A DNA stretch of 64,000 nt from Bosea beijingensis (GCF_030758975.1 NZ_CP132359.1:3910009-3974008); one strand, 5' to 3'. Counted from the stretch's first letter, positions 34,549-43,060 are shown. A program made the numbers and translations. The notes: generated by a model from the sequence alone, not told the origin.

Positions 34549-36018
34549 ATGCGTCTGTTCGCTGCGTCGCTCGCAACCGAGACCAATACGTTCTCTCCTA
34601 TCCCGACATCCCGGGCCAATTTCGAGGCTTCCGCCTATTTTCCTGCGGGCCATCATCCCGACCGGGCGACACACACCACCGCCCCGCTCTACGTTGCGCG
34701 GCAGCGCGCCAAGCGCGAGGGCTTCGAGCTGATCGAAGGCTCCTGCTTCTGGGCCGAGCCGTCAGGGACCTGCGCCCAGGCCGATTACGAGGAGATGCGG
34801 GACGAGATCCTCGCCCAGCTCAAGGCGGCGCTGCCGGTCGACGGCGTGCTGCTCGGCCTGCACGGCGCCATGGTCGCGCATGGCTACGATGATTGCGAGG
34901 GCGACATCATCGAGCATGTCCGCGCCATCGTCGGCCCCTCCGTGCCGATCGGCGTCGAACTCGATCCGCATTGCCACCTGACCGAGAAGCGCGTGCGCCT
35001 CGCCGACGCGGTCATTCTCTACAAGGAATATCCGCATATCGACTTCGTCGAGCGGGCCGAGGAACTTGTCGACATCATCCTTGGGACCATTCGCGGCAAG
35101 ATCAAACCGGTGATGTCGCTCTATGATTGCCGGATGATCGAGCTGGTGCCGACGACGCGCGAGCCCGGCCGCTCCTTCGTCGACCGGATGAGCGCGCTCG
35201 AAGGCAAGGACGGCATCCTCTCGGTTTCGCTGGCGCATGGCTTCCAGCAGGGCGACGTTCCGGAGATCGGCACCCGCGTCCTCGTCATCACCGACAACGA
35301 CAAGGCGAAGGGCGATGCGCTCGCCGCCAAACTCGGCGAGGAGTTCCGCTCGCTCAAGGGGCAGTTCGCCCCGCCGGTGACCCCGCTCGACGAGGCGCTG
35401 GACCGGGCGCTCGGCGGGGCCGCCAACGGCCCGCGCGTCATCGCGGATTCCACCGACAATGCGGGCGGCGGCGCGGCTTCCGACAACACCAACATCATCC
35501 ATCGGCTGCGCGAGCGCGGCATCGGCGACGCGGCGGTCGGCCCGATCTGGGACCCGGTGGCGGTCGAGTTCTGCCTGACGGCCGGCGTCGGCGCGACCAT
35601 TCCGCTACGCTTCGGCGGCAAGGCGGCCTCGACCTCCGGCACGCCGGTCGATGGCGAGGTCACGGTGCTCGGCGCGATCCGCAACGGCACCCAGAGCTTC
35701 GGCACCGCCAAGGTGCCGATCGGCAACGCGGTCGGCATCCGCATCGACGGCATCGATGTCGCGCTGCTCTCGCACCGGACGCAGGCGCTAGGACTGGAAA
35801 TCTTCACCAGCGTCGGCATCGACCCGACGCAGAAGCGCATCGTCTCGGTCAAGTCGACCAACCATTTCCACGCGGCCTACGGCCCGATCGCCAGCGAGGT
35901 GATCTACACCGATGGCGGTGGCCCTTCGCATCTCGACGTGCGCAAATATCCCTATCGCAAGATCAACCGGCCGCTCTGGCCGCATGATCCGCTCCCGCCG
36001 GGCCGGCTCGTCGTCTGA
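34549..36018 (+). CDS. M81 family metallopeptidase (MlrC-like)
   Basis: The 489-residue protein matches the microcystinase C (MlrC) family: 'RLFAASLATETNTFSPIPTSRANFE' at the start, 'DGVLLGLHGAMVAHGYDDCEGDIIEHVRAIVG' (about 105-136), and the zinc motif 'GVELDPHCHLTEKRVRLADAVILYKEYPHID' (about 142-172). A C-terminal MlrC domain begins near 310 with 'ADSTDNAGGGAASDNT'. MlrC acts on linearised microcystin, releasing the unusual Adda residue; homologues elsewhere have unknown amide substrates. No signal peptide, so it acts in the cytoplasm on imported peptides. Confidence 0.9.
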   Translation: MRLFAASLATETNTFSPIPTSRANFEASAYFPAGHHPDRATHTTAPLYVARQRAKREGFELIEGSCFWAEPSGTCAQADYEEMRDEILAQLKAALPVDGVLLGLHGAMVAHGYDDCEGDIIEHVRAIVGPSVPIGVELDPHCHLTEKRVRLADAVILYKEYPHIDFVERAEELVDIILGTIRGKIKPVMSLYDCRMIELVPTTREPGRSFVDRMSALEGKDGILSVSLAHGFQQGDVPEIGTRVLVITDNDKAKGDALAAKLGEEFRSLKGQFAPPVTPLDEALDRALGGAANGPRVIADSTDNAGGGAASDNTNIIHRLRERGIGDAAVGPIWDPVAVEFCLTAGVGATIPLRFGGKAASTSGTPVDGEVTVLGAIRNGTQSFGTAKVPIGNAVGIRIDGIDVALLSHRTQALGLEIFTSVGIDPTQKRIVSVKSTNHFHAAYGPIASEVIYTDGGGPSHLDVRKYPYRKINRPLWPHDPLPPGRLVV

Positions 36019-36054
36019 CGCCCCCGCACCCGAAAGGAACAGGAGAGAAGAAGC

Positions 36055-36066
36055 ATGACCCGATGA
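36055..36066 (+). other. Three-codon leader ORF with its own ribosome binding site
   Basis: AGGAG at 36041-36045 and an AGAAGAAG run precede ATG ACC CGA TGA, encoding only Met-Thr-Arg. The next gene starts at 36122 after a second strong GGAGGA site (36109-36114), which can pair with TCCTCC at 36093-36098 across a ten-base loop. The two initiation regions look alike, so this may be a degenerate duplicate or a translation-attenuation leader. Confidence 0.35.
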
Positions 36067-36121
36067 GGGCCAGACGAGGCGAATGCCCGCGGTCCTCCCC
36101 ATCAACGAGGAGGAGAACGAC

Positions 36122-37723
36122 ATGACCACGACACGCAGACGCTTCGTTCAGGGCGGATTGGCAACCGGCGCGGCCCTCGCTGCGCCAGCCACGATCCGCG
36201 CCCAGACCACGCCTTCCGCCGCCCGCACGCTCAAGGCCGTCCTGCACGGCGATCTGCGCGTCTTCGATCCGATATGGACGACGGCGAACATGACCTCCTA
36301 TCACGCCGGCATGGTCTACGACACGCTGTTCGGCGTGAACGACAAGTTCGAGCCGCAGCCGCAGATGGTCTCGAAATGGTCGCTTTCGGACGACCGCAAG
36401 ACCTATACGTTCGAACTGCGCGACGGCCTGCGCTTCACCGATGGCACGCCGGTCACGGCCAAGGACTGCGTCGCCTCGATCCGGCGCTGGGGCGCCCGCG
36501 ACGGTGGCGGCCAGCACATGATGGCACGGCTCGCCGACACGCCGGTGAAGGACGACAAGACCTTTCAGATCGTGATGAAGGAGCCCTATGGGCTCGTGGT
36601 CGAATGGCTCGCAAAGGCCGCGACCAATGTCTGCTACATCATGCGCGAGAAGGAGGCCGGGACCGATCCGAACCAGCAGATCAGCACGATCATCGGCTCG
36701 GGGCCCTTCGTCTTCAACGAGAGCGCGGTCGTCCAGGGCCAGCGCTATGTCTATGACAAGAATGCGAATTACGTGCCGCGCTCCGAGCCGGCCGTGATGA
36801 CCTCGGGCGGCAAGGTCGTGAATGTCGACCGCGTCGTCTACGAGAACATCGCCGACGAGGCGACCGCCATCGCCGCGATCCGCGCCGGCGAGATCGACAT
36901 GATCGAATATCCCAACGTCGACCTGCTCGACTCGCTCGCCGGCGAGAAGGACATCAAGCTGGAAGTTCTCAACAAGCAGGGCCAGCTCGGCTGGGCGCGC
37001 GTGAACTGGCTCCATCCGCCGTTCAACAACGTCAAGGCCCGCCAGGCCATGCTGCACCTGATCCATCCGACCGAGGTGATGAAGGCGACCTTCGGCGACG
37101 AGAAGTATTTCCGCGGCTGCTCCTCGCTGTTCGGCATGGGCACGCCGATGGAGAACGACGCCAATATCGACTGGTTCAAGGGTGCGCCGAACATCGAGAA
37201 GGCGAAGCAGCTCGTGAAGGAGTCCGGCTATGACGGACGCCCGGTCGTGGTGCTGCAGGCGACCAACATCGCCTACATGAACAATGCCGCGAACCTGATC
37301 GCGCAATGGATGCGCCAGGCCGGGTTCAACGTCTCGCTGCAGGCTTCCGACTGGGGCGCCGTCGTCACCCGCCGCGCCGTCAAGGCCGCGCCGGACCAGG
37401 GCGGCTGGAACGTGTTCTTCACCTCCGGCTCGGTCAATGCCTTCGGCAATCCCGTCTCGCTCAGTGGCCATGCCGCCAATGGCGAGAAGGGCTGGTTCGG
37501 CTGGCCCAACAACGAGCTGCACGAGCAATTGCGCGACAAATGGGCCGGCGCCCAGTCGGATGCCGAGCGCAAGCAGATCGCCCGCGACATCCAGCAGAAC
37601 GCCTGGGATTTCGTGCCGCATGCCTATTTCGGCCAGTGGTTCCAACCGGCAGCCCTGCGCAACCTGACGGGCCTGATCGGCATGCCCGAGCTGATCCCGT
37701 TCTGGAACGTCAAGAAGGGCTGA
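36122..37723 (+). CDS. ABC transporter substrate-binding protein, family 5, Tat-type signal
   Basis: The 533-residue protein begins 'MTTTRRRFVQGGLATGAALAAPATIRAQ', a twin-arginine signal peptide. The mature SBP_bac_5 domain has 'LRVFDPIWTTANMTSYHAGMVYDTLFGV' and 'YTFELRDGLRFTDGTPVTAKDCVASIRRWGARD'. It ends 'PFWNVKKG', like its paralogue at 12755. ATG is preceded by AGGAGGAG. It leads directly to the DppB/DppC permease genes, so it is the main binding protein of this importer; no ATPase gene is in the run. Confidence 0.93.
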   Translation: MTTTRRRFVQGGLATGAALAAPATIRAQTTPSAARTLKAVLHGDLRVFDPIWTTANMTSYHAGMVYDTLFGVNDKFEPQPQMVSKWSLSDDRKTYTFELRDGLRFTDGTPVTAKDCVASIRRWGARDGGGQHMMARLADTPVKDDKTFQIVMKEPYGLVVEWLAKAATNVCYIMREKEAGTDPNQQISTIIGSGPFVFNESAVVQGQRYVYDKNANYVPRSEPAVMTSGGKVVNVDRVVYENIADEATAIAAIRAGEIDMIEYPNVDLLDSLAGEKDIKLEVLNKQGQLGWARVNWLHPPFNNVKARQAMLHLIHPTEVMKATFGDEKYFRGCSSLFGMGTPMENDANIDWFKGAPNIEKAKQLVKESGYDGRPVVVLQATNIAYMNNAANLIAQWMRQAGFNVSLQASDWGAVVTRRAVKAAPDQGGWNVFFTSGSVNAFGNPVSLSGHAANGEKGWFGWPNNELHEQLRDKWAGAQSDAERKQIARDIQQNAWDFVPHAYFGQWFQPAALRNLTGLIGMPELIPFWNVKKG

Positions 37724-37748
37724 TTTCAGCCCGATCGATCATCGATAC

Positions 37749-37776
37749 GCGGAGCCCGCCCTGGCGCGGGCTCCGC
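37749..37776 (+). terminator. Hairpin between binding-protein and permease genes
   Basis: GCGGAGCCCGC and GCGGGCTCCGC form a perfect 11-base-pair stem with a six-base loop, 26 bases after the binding-protein stop. There is no T-run. Such hairpins after binding-protein genes commonly stabilise that part of the mRNA or attenuate read-through into permease genes; that role is inferred. Confidence 0.6.
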
Positions 37777-37896
37777 CTGTCCGACCGTCTTCAGGTGATC
37801 GTGCCGGCGGCGTGAGGGCGAGCACGCAAGCCGTGCCCGAGCGGGCGACCCAGCAGTCCGCATCAGAGAACAAGCCGACGGAGGACGAACGACGCA

Positions 37897-38838
37897 ATGC
37901 TGAGTTATCTGGTACAGCGCCTGGCATCGACCATCCTGGTGATGACGCTGGTGGGCATCTTCGTCTTCCTCCTGCTCCATCTCTCGGCCGGCGACCCCGC
38001 CGCCATCATCGCCGGCGACTACGCAACCCCGCAGCAGATTCTCGCCATCCGCCAGCGGCTCGGCCTCGACGATCCCCTGCTCGTGCAGTTCGGCCGCTGG
38101 GCTTTGCGCGTCGTGCAGGGCGATCTGGGCGTCTCGATCTTCACAAGCACGCCGGTCTCGACGCTGATCCTGCAACGCATGGAGCCGACGCTGTCGGTCG
38201 CCGTGCTGACGATGATCTTCGCCGTCTCGATCGCGGTGACGCTCGGCGTGCTCGCCGCCTGGAAGGCCGGCCGGCCAGTCGACCGCCTGTTGATGGGCTT
38301 TTCCGTGCTCGGCTTCTCGATGCCGACCTTCGTGGTCGGCTACTGCCTGATCTATGTCTTCGCGATCGAATTGCGCTGGTTGCCCGTGCAGGGTTACCGG
38401 CCGATCATGGACGGCATCGGCCCGTGGTTCCTCCATCTCATCCTGCCGACGATCACGCTCGGCCTCGCCTATGTCGCGCTGATCGCGCGCATGACCCGCG
38501 CCTCCGTGCAGGAGGTGCTGGAGGAGGACTATATCCGCACCGCCAATGCCAAGGGGGTTCCGGCGCGCACCATGCTGATGAAGCACGCGCTGAAGAATGC
38601 CGGCGTTCCGATCATCACCGTCATCGGCATCGGCGTCGCCCTGCTGATCGGCGGCGTCGTGATCACCGAGACGGTGTTCAACATTCCCGGCATCGGCCGC
38701 CTCGTCGTCGATGCGATCTCAAAGCGCGACTACCCGATCATCCAGGGCGTGATCCTCGTCTTTTCCGGCATCTATGTGCTGATCAACCTCGCGGTCGACC
38801 TGTCCTATTCACTCATCGACCCCCGCATCCGGCATTGA
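37897..38838 (+). CDS. Peptide/opine-type ABC transporter permease, DppB family
   Basis: The 313-residue permease starts 'MLSYLVQRLASTILVMTLVGIFVFLLLHLSAGDPA', the DppB/OppB pattern, with six predicted helices and the coupling loop 'YIRTANAKGVPARTMLMKHALKNAGVPIITVIG' (about 213-245). GGAGG precedes the ATG. It forms a heterodimer with the DppC-type protein encoded 13 bases downstream. Confidence 0.95.
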   Translation: MLSYLVQRLASTILVMTLVGIFVFLLLHLSAGDPAAIIAGDYATPQQILAIRQRLGLDDPLLVQFGRWALRVVQGDLGVSIFTSTPVSTLILQRMEPTLSVAVLTMIFAVSIAVTLGVLAAWKAGRPVDRLLMGFSVLGFSMPTFVVGYCLIYVFAIELRWLPVQGYRPIMDGIGPWFLHLILPTITLGLAYVALIARMTRASVQEVLEEDYIRTANAKGVPARTMLMKHALKNAGVPIITVIGIGVALLIGGVVITETVFNIPGIGRLVVDAISKRDYPIIQGVILVFSGIYVLINLAVDLSYSLIDPRIRH

Positions 38839-38851
38839 GGAGGCGCGAACG

Positions 38852-39733
38852 ATGACAACGATCGATGCCACCACCGCCCCCGTTCCCGCTTCCGGCAACC
38901 GGCTCGTTCGGTTCGGCCGTTTCGCGCGCCGCAACCCGACAATGCTCATCGGCGGCGCCATCCTGATCTTCTTCGTCGGCATCGCGATCATCGCGCCGCT
39001 GATCGCGGGCGATCCGATGCTGAAGCTGCCGACGCGGCGCCTGCAACCGCCCTCCCCCGAATTGCGCTTCGGCACCGACCAGCTCGGCCAGGATGTCTTC
39101 GCGCGCACCGTCTACGGCGCCCGCGTCTCGCTGATCGTGGGCTTGAGCGTCGCGACGATCTCAATCCTGATCGGCCTGACGATCGGGCTCTTCGCCGGGT
39201 ATTATCGCCGGTTCGACGCCATCGTCATGCGCCTGATGGACGGCTTGATGGCGATCCCCGCCATCCTGCTCGCCATCGCGATGGTCTCGCTGAACCAGGG
39301 CAGCATCGGCATCGTCATCGCTGCGATCTCGATTCCAGAGCTGCCACGCGTCGTCCGGCTGGTCCGCTCGATCGTGCTCAGCGTCAAGGAACTGCCCTTT
39401 GTCGAGGCCGCGCGCGCCTGCGGGGCCAAGACGCCGCGCATCCTGTTCAGGCATATCATGCCGAGCACGATCGCGCCGCTGATCGTGCAGGCGACCTATA
39501 TCTGCGCGTCCGCCATCCTGGTGGAAGCCTCGCTCTCCTTCCTCGGCGCAGGTGTGCCGCCGGAAGTGCCGAGCTGGGGCAACATGATCGCCTCGAGCCG
39601 GCTCTATCTCGCCCGCGCGCCCTGGACGATCTTCTGCCCGGCCATCGCGCTCGCCTTGGTCGTGCTGGCGGTGAACCTGCTCGGCGACGGCCTGCGCGAC
39701 CGGCTCGACCCGCGCCTGTCGCGGCGGCTGTAG
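38852..39733 (+). CDS. Peptide/opine-type ABC transporter permease, DppC family
   Basis: The 293-residue permease has the DppC start (cytoplasmic tail, then 'RFARRNPTMLIGGAILIFFVGIAIIAPLI') and 'RLQPPSPELRFGTDQLGQDVFARTVYGARVSLIVG' (about 60-95), the family hallmark. The coupling loop is 'FVEAARACGAKTPRILFRHIMPSTIAPLIVQ'. The usual DppD and DppF ATPase genes do not follow, so ATPase subunits must come from elsewhere. Confidence 0.95.
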   Translation: MTTIDATTAPVPASGNRLVRFGRFARRNPTMLIGGAILIFFVGIAIIAPLIAGDPMLKLPTRRLQPPSPELRFGTDQLGQDVFARTVYGARVSLIVGLSVATISILIGLTIGLFAGYYRRFDAIVMRLMDGLMAIPAILLAIAMVSLNQGSIGIVIAAISIPELPRVVRLVRSIVLSVKELPFVEAARACGAKTPRILFRHIMPSTIAPLIVQATYICASAILVEASLSFLGAGVPPEVPSWGNMIASSRLYLARAPWTIFCPAIALALVVLAVNLLGDGLRDRLDPRLSRRL

Positions 39734-39751
39734 CCGTAGGTCCAAACTGCA

Positions 39752-39779
39752 CGCCGGGCATGCGTTCGCACGCCCGGCG
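39752..39779 (+). terminator. GC hairpin after dppC-type gene
   Basis: CGCCGGGC and GCCCGGCG enclose a second small stem TGCG/CGCA, giving a strong hairpin 19 bases after the permease stop. No T-run. It may end the ABC transcript before the desulfhydrase gene; the core resembles the other CCGGGC hairpins of the window. Confidence 0.5.
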
Positions 39780-39843
39780 AATCTCCGGCGCCGCGCTATG
39801 CTGTCCTCGCTAACGACGGCAACGAAGCTGGGAGCCTCCCGGA

Positions 39844-40845
39844 ATGACCCGACGCGACACGATCCGACTGGCGCTGCTGCCGACGCCGTTCGAGCAACTC
39901 CCGCGCCTCTCGCAGGCGCTCAGCCCGAATGGCTAGGGACCGTCGATCTGGATGAAGCGCGACGACTGCACCGGCTTCGCCGGCGGCGGCAACAAGGTAC
40001 GCAAGCTCGAATACCTCGTCGCCGAGGCCTTGAAGCAGGGCGCCGACACGCTGGTCACCATGGGCGCGATCCAGTCGAACCATGCCCGCCAGACGGCTGC
40101 TGCAGCCGCGCGCAATGGTTTGGCCTGCGTGCTGCTGCTGACCGATTCGGTGGCGAACCGCAGCGAATCCTACCGGAACAACGGTAACTGGCTGCTCGAC
40201 CGACTATTCGGCGCCGAGATCCGTCTGCTTCCGGCCGGCGGCGATGCGACCGTGATCGCGGACGAGGCCGTGGCCGGGCTGAAGGCGCAGGGAAAAAGGC
40301 CCTATTTCATCCCGGTCGGCGGGTCCAATGCGCTGGGCAGCCTCGCCTATCGCGATGCCCTACTGGAACTGGCCGGGCAGGCGAAGGCGGCGAATGTTCG
40401 CATCGATCAGATCGTCGTGCCGACAGGCAGCGGCGGCACCCATGCCGGCATCCTCGCCGGCGTCGAGGATGCCGGACTTGCCTGCCGCGTGCAGGGCGTC
40501 AGCGTCTCGCGTTCGACGGAACAGTCGGCCGCCATCGTCTCCGGGCTGGTGAACGATATCTACGCGCTGGAAGGCCGGCAGCGGGGCCAGCAGATCGCGC
40601 TTGAGATCGATGATTCGCAGGTCGGTCCCGGCTATGGCCAACCGACGCCCGCGATGATCGAAGCGGTCGAGTTGGTCGCACGGACGGAAGGCATCCTCCT
40701 CGACCCCGTCTATACCGGAAAGGCGATGGCCGGGCTCGTTGCTAAGGTCCGAAGCGGCGCCATCGGCCCCGACGACACCGTCGTGTTCTGGCATACCGGC
40801 GGCGCGCCGGGGCTCTACGCCTATCCGGAAGTGTTTCAGGGCTAG
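39844..40845 (+). pseudogene. D-cysteine desulfhydrase / ACC-deaminase family PLP enzyme, interrupted by in-frame TAG
   Basis: From the ATG at 39844 the frame reads 'LALLPTPFEQLPRLSQALSPNG', then TAG at 39934-39936, then continues in the same frame as 'GPSIWMKRDDCTGFAGGGNKVRKLEYLV'. Both sides match the family N-terminus, so this is one gene with a single nonsense codon. The Schiff-base Lys lies in 'GGGNKVRK'; 'AIQSNHARQTAAAAA' and 'PTGSGGTHAGILAG' are intact. The remaining frame is 334 codons, normal length. Re-initiation at ATG 39952 would give 297 residues lacking the first strand. The family converts D-cysteine to pyruvate, sulfide and ammonia or deaminates related compounds. Confidence 0.85.
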
Positions 40846-40932
40846 GCGCGCCCGCGTTTCAGACCCACGCCATTCTCGGGCGAAGCGCAGATCCGAGAAT
40901 CTCCCACTGGAAAGGCGCCCTTTCTCCCAGAG

Positions 40933-40955
40933 ATGCTCGGGTCAAGCCCGAGCAT
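40933..40955. repeat. REP-like hairpin downstream of the desulfhydrase pseudogene
   Basis: ATGCTCGGG and CCCGAGCAT surround TCAAG, with GACC following. It is a sequence variant of the 7420-7446 hairpin (same GGGyCAAGCCCG centre), which indicates a dispersed family of short palindromes. Confidence 0.6.
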
Positions 40956-41138
40956 GACCGGGGTGAGCAACGCCGGCGTCTGTGGCGGCATTATTCGCTT
41001 AGAATCAGCGGTTTCCGGCCCCTGCGCCTGCACGTCCTGCCCTAACGGAGGGCATGCGCCGCCCCTGCGCGCAAGCCGCGAACGGGGTGTGGACAGCGTC
41101 CCTCGGACCGTGTCGAGAGAGCCTCTTCGGAGGCGCGG

Positions 41139-41157
41139 TTTACCACCTGTTAACCAT
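41139..41157 (+). promoter_or_regulatory. CtrA-like binding site upstream of minCDE
   Basis: TTTA-N7-TTAACCAT matches the alphaproteobacterial CtrA consensus TTAA-N7-TTAA with one mismatch in the first half; the second half is the perfect extended half-site TTAACCAT. It lies 47-65 bases before the minC GTG. CtrA control of minCDE has been reported in Sinorhizobium. Confidence 0.6.
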
Positions 41158-41203
41158 TCTCTCGATACACCGAAGCAACCGAAAATTTACCAAGATAACC
41201 GAC

Positions 41204-41929
41204 GTGTTAACTCAACCCCGGCCCATCCGCCTCAAGGGGCGGTCCTATCTTGCGCTGACGCTGACCCCGGAGCTGCCCTTCGAGGACTGGCTCGCGCGGC
41301 TCGACGATCTCGCGTCGCGCTCCGCCGGCTTCTTCCTGCGGCGCCCCGTGGTGCTGGACATCACCGGGCTCGACATCGACCGGGCGCAGCTTCGCACCTT
41401 CGTCAGCCAGCTCGGCCAGCGCCAGGTCAGGATCATGGGCATCGAGGGCGCCTCGCCGTCCCTGCTCGGCTCGGATCTGCCACCGGCGATGGCCGACGGG
41501 CGGCCGACCTCCGATTTCGAGCCTCCGGCCGCTGCGGCCGAGACGGCCAAGGCCGAGGTTGCCGCCGCCGAGCCGGTCATGCCGGACCTGCCCAAGTCGG
41601 TGCCGTCGATCATCGTGACGCAGCCGGTGCGCTCGGGCCAGTCGCTGGTCTTCCTCGAAGGTGACGTGACCATCGTCGGCTCGGTCGCGTCCGGCGCCGA
41701 GATCGTCGCGGGCGGCTCGATCCATGTCTACGGAACCCTGCGCGGCCGGGCGATGGCCGGCACGATGGGCAATGCGGCCGCACGCATCTTCTGCCGCAAG
41801 CTCGAGGCCGAGCTGATCGCGATCGACGGCTTCTACAAGACGGCCGAGGACATGGGCCCGGAATTCCGCGGCAAGCCCGTGCAGATCTGGCTCGACGGCG
41901 AAACATTCAAGGTCGAAGCGCTCGCCTGA
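41204..41929 (+). CDS. minC: Septum site-determining protein MinC
   Basis: MinC inhibits FtsZ ring formation near the poles. The 241-residue protein has an N-terminal domain (about 1-95) with 'RLKGRSYLALTLTPELPFEDWLARLDDLASRSAGFFLRRPVVLDI', a linker rich in Ala and Pro (about 110-140), and the C-terminal beta-helix dimer domain from about 143. 'FLEGDVTIVGSVASGAEIVAGGSIHVYGTLRGRAMAG' includes the RGRAxAG motif that contacts MinD. The GTG start is preferred to an upstream ATG at 41054 because the family begins there and the CtrA-like site lies between. First gene of minCDE. Confidence 0.94.
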   Translation: MLTQPRPIRLKGRSYLALTLTPELPFEDWLARLDDLASRSAGFFLRRPVVLDITGLDIDRAQLRTFVSQLGQRQVRIMGIEGASPSLLGSDLPPAMADGRPTSDFEPPAAAAETAKAEVAAAEPVMPDLPKSVPSIIVTQPVRSGQSLVFLEGDVTIVGSVASGAEIVAGGSIHVYGTLRGRAMAGTMGNAAARIFCRKLEAELIAIDGFYKTAEDMGPEFRGKPVQIWLDGETFKVEALA

Positions 41930-41966
41930 GGCGCGCACATCACTCAACGTTCAGAAGGAGCGGTCA

Positions 41967-42782
41967 ATGGGCAAGGTCATCGTCGTCACATCGGGCAAGG
42001 GTGGCGTCGGCAAGACGACATCGTCGGCCGCGCTCGGCGCCGCGCTCGCCCAGGGCGGGGACAAGGTCGTCGTGGTCGATTTCGACGTCGGCCTGCGCAA
42101 TCTCGACCTCGTCATGGGCGCCGAGCGGCGCGTGGTGTACGACCTCGTCAACGTCATCCAGGGCGAGGCCAAGCTCACCCAGGCACTGATCCGCGACAAG
42201 CGGGTCGAGACGCTCTATCTGCTGCCGGCCTCTCAGACCCGCGACAAGGACAACCTGACGAGCGAGGGCGTCGCGGCGGTCATCGGCGCGCTGAAGGCGA
42301 ATTTCGACTGGGTGATCTGCGACAGCCCGGCCGGCATCGAGCGCGGCGCGACGCTGGCCATGCGCCATGCCGATATCGCTATCGTCGTGACCAATCCGGA
42401 AGTCTCCTCGGTCCGCGATTCCGACCGGATCATCGGCCTGCTCGATTCCAAGACACTCAAGGCCGAAAATGGCGAGCGCATGGAAAAGCACCTGCTGCTG
42501 ACCCGCTACGACCCTCTGCGGGCCGAGCGCGGCGATATGCTCAAGGTCGACGACGTGCTCGAGATTCTCTCGATCCCGCTGCTCGGCATCATCCCCGAGA
42601 GCATGGACGTGCTGCGCGCCTCCAATATCGGCTCGCCGGTCACGCTGGCCGACCAGGGCAGCGCCCCTGCCCTCGCCTATTTCGATGCCGTGCGCCGCCT
42701 CAAGGGCGAGCAGCTCCCGGTCACGGTCCCCGGCGAGAAGCGCGGTTTCTTCGGCAAGTTCTTCGGAAGGAAGGCGGCATGA
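41967..42782 (+). CDS. minD: Septum site-determining protein MinD
   Basis: The 271-residue ATPase starts 'MGKVIVVTSGKGGVGKTTSSAALG', the deviant Walker A of ParA/MinD proteins (residues 10-18) with signature Lys11. 'VVDFDVGLRNLDLVMG' and 'DWVICDSPAGIE' follow, and the C-terminus 'GFFGKFFGRKAA' is the amphipathic membrane-targeting helix. It binds the membrane when ATP-bound and recruits MinC. AGAAGGAG precedes the ATG. Its last four bases overlap minE. Confidence 0.98.
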   Translation: MGKVIVVTSGKGGVGKTTSSAALGAALAQGGDKVVVVDFDVGLRNLDLVMGAERRVVYDLVNVIQGEAKLTQALIRDKRVETLYLLPASQTRDKDNLTSEGVAAVIGALKANFDWVICDSPAGIERGATLAMRHADIAIVVTNPEVSSVRDSDRIIGLLDSKTLKAENGERMEKHLLLTRYDPLRAERGDMLKVDDVLEILSIPLLGIIPESMDVLRASNIGSPVTLADQGSAPALAYFDAVRRLKGEQLPVTVPGEKRGFFGKFFGRKAA

Positions 42783-43045
42783 ACCTGCTTCGTCTCTTCT
42801 CCCGCCCCCGTTCGGCCCCCGCCGCCCGGGAAAGGCTGCAAGTGCTGCTCGCGCATGAGCGCGCCGCGACCGGCGGCGATGCCGATCTGCTCGGCAAGCT
42901 GCGCGACGAAATCCTGCGCGCGATCTCCAAGCACATGCAGATCGACGACAACAAGGTCAGCGTCCGGATGGAGCGCGGCCCGCAGGTCTCGACGCTCGCC
43001 GTCGATATCGAAGTGCCGTTCGACGCCGGCAAGAAGGCGGCGTAA
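42779..43045 (+). CDS. minE: Cell division topological specificity factor MinE
   Basis: The 88-residue protein has the MinE layout: a membrane-targeting start 'MNLLRLFSRP', the MinD-activating segment 'ARERLQVLLAHERA' (about 16-30), and the dimerisation domain 'LRDEILRAISKHMQIDDNKVSVRMERGPQVSTLAVDIEVP'. It stimulates MinD ATPase and drives pole-to-pole oscillation. ATGA overlap with minD indicates coupled translation. Confidence 0.97.
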   Translation: MNLLRLFSRPRSAPAARERLQVLLAHERAATGGDADLLGKLRDEILRAISKHMQIDDNKVSVRMERGPQVSTLAVDIEVPFDAGKKAA

Positions 43046-43060
43046 CGGCTGGACATCCGA

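Larger units (their letters stand above)
40846..41203. other. 358-base intergenic region before minC
   Basis: No convincing gene is seen. It holds a degenerate repeat with arms ATTCTCGG and CCGAGAAT (about 40871-40900), then the hairpin at 40933-40955, then the AT-richer minC promoter region with the CtrA-like site at 41139-41157 and several TTAAC/TTTACC words. A same-frame extension of minC to 41054 exists but is arginine-rich and unlike MinC. Confidence 0.6.

Noticed and set aside
39844..40845. Programmed recoding (pyrrolysine or read-through) at TAG in the desulfhydrase gene
   Set aside because: No pyl genes or special stem-loop are seen, TAG is an ordinary stop elsewhere in the window, and the codon is not at an active site. 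A nonsense mutation or error is simpler.
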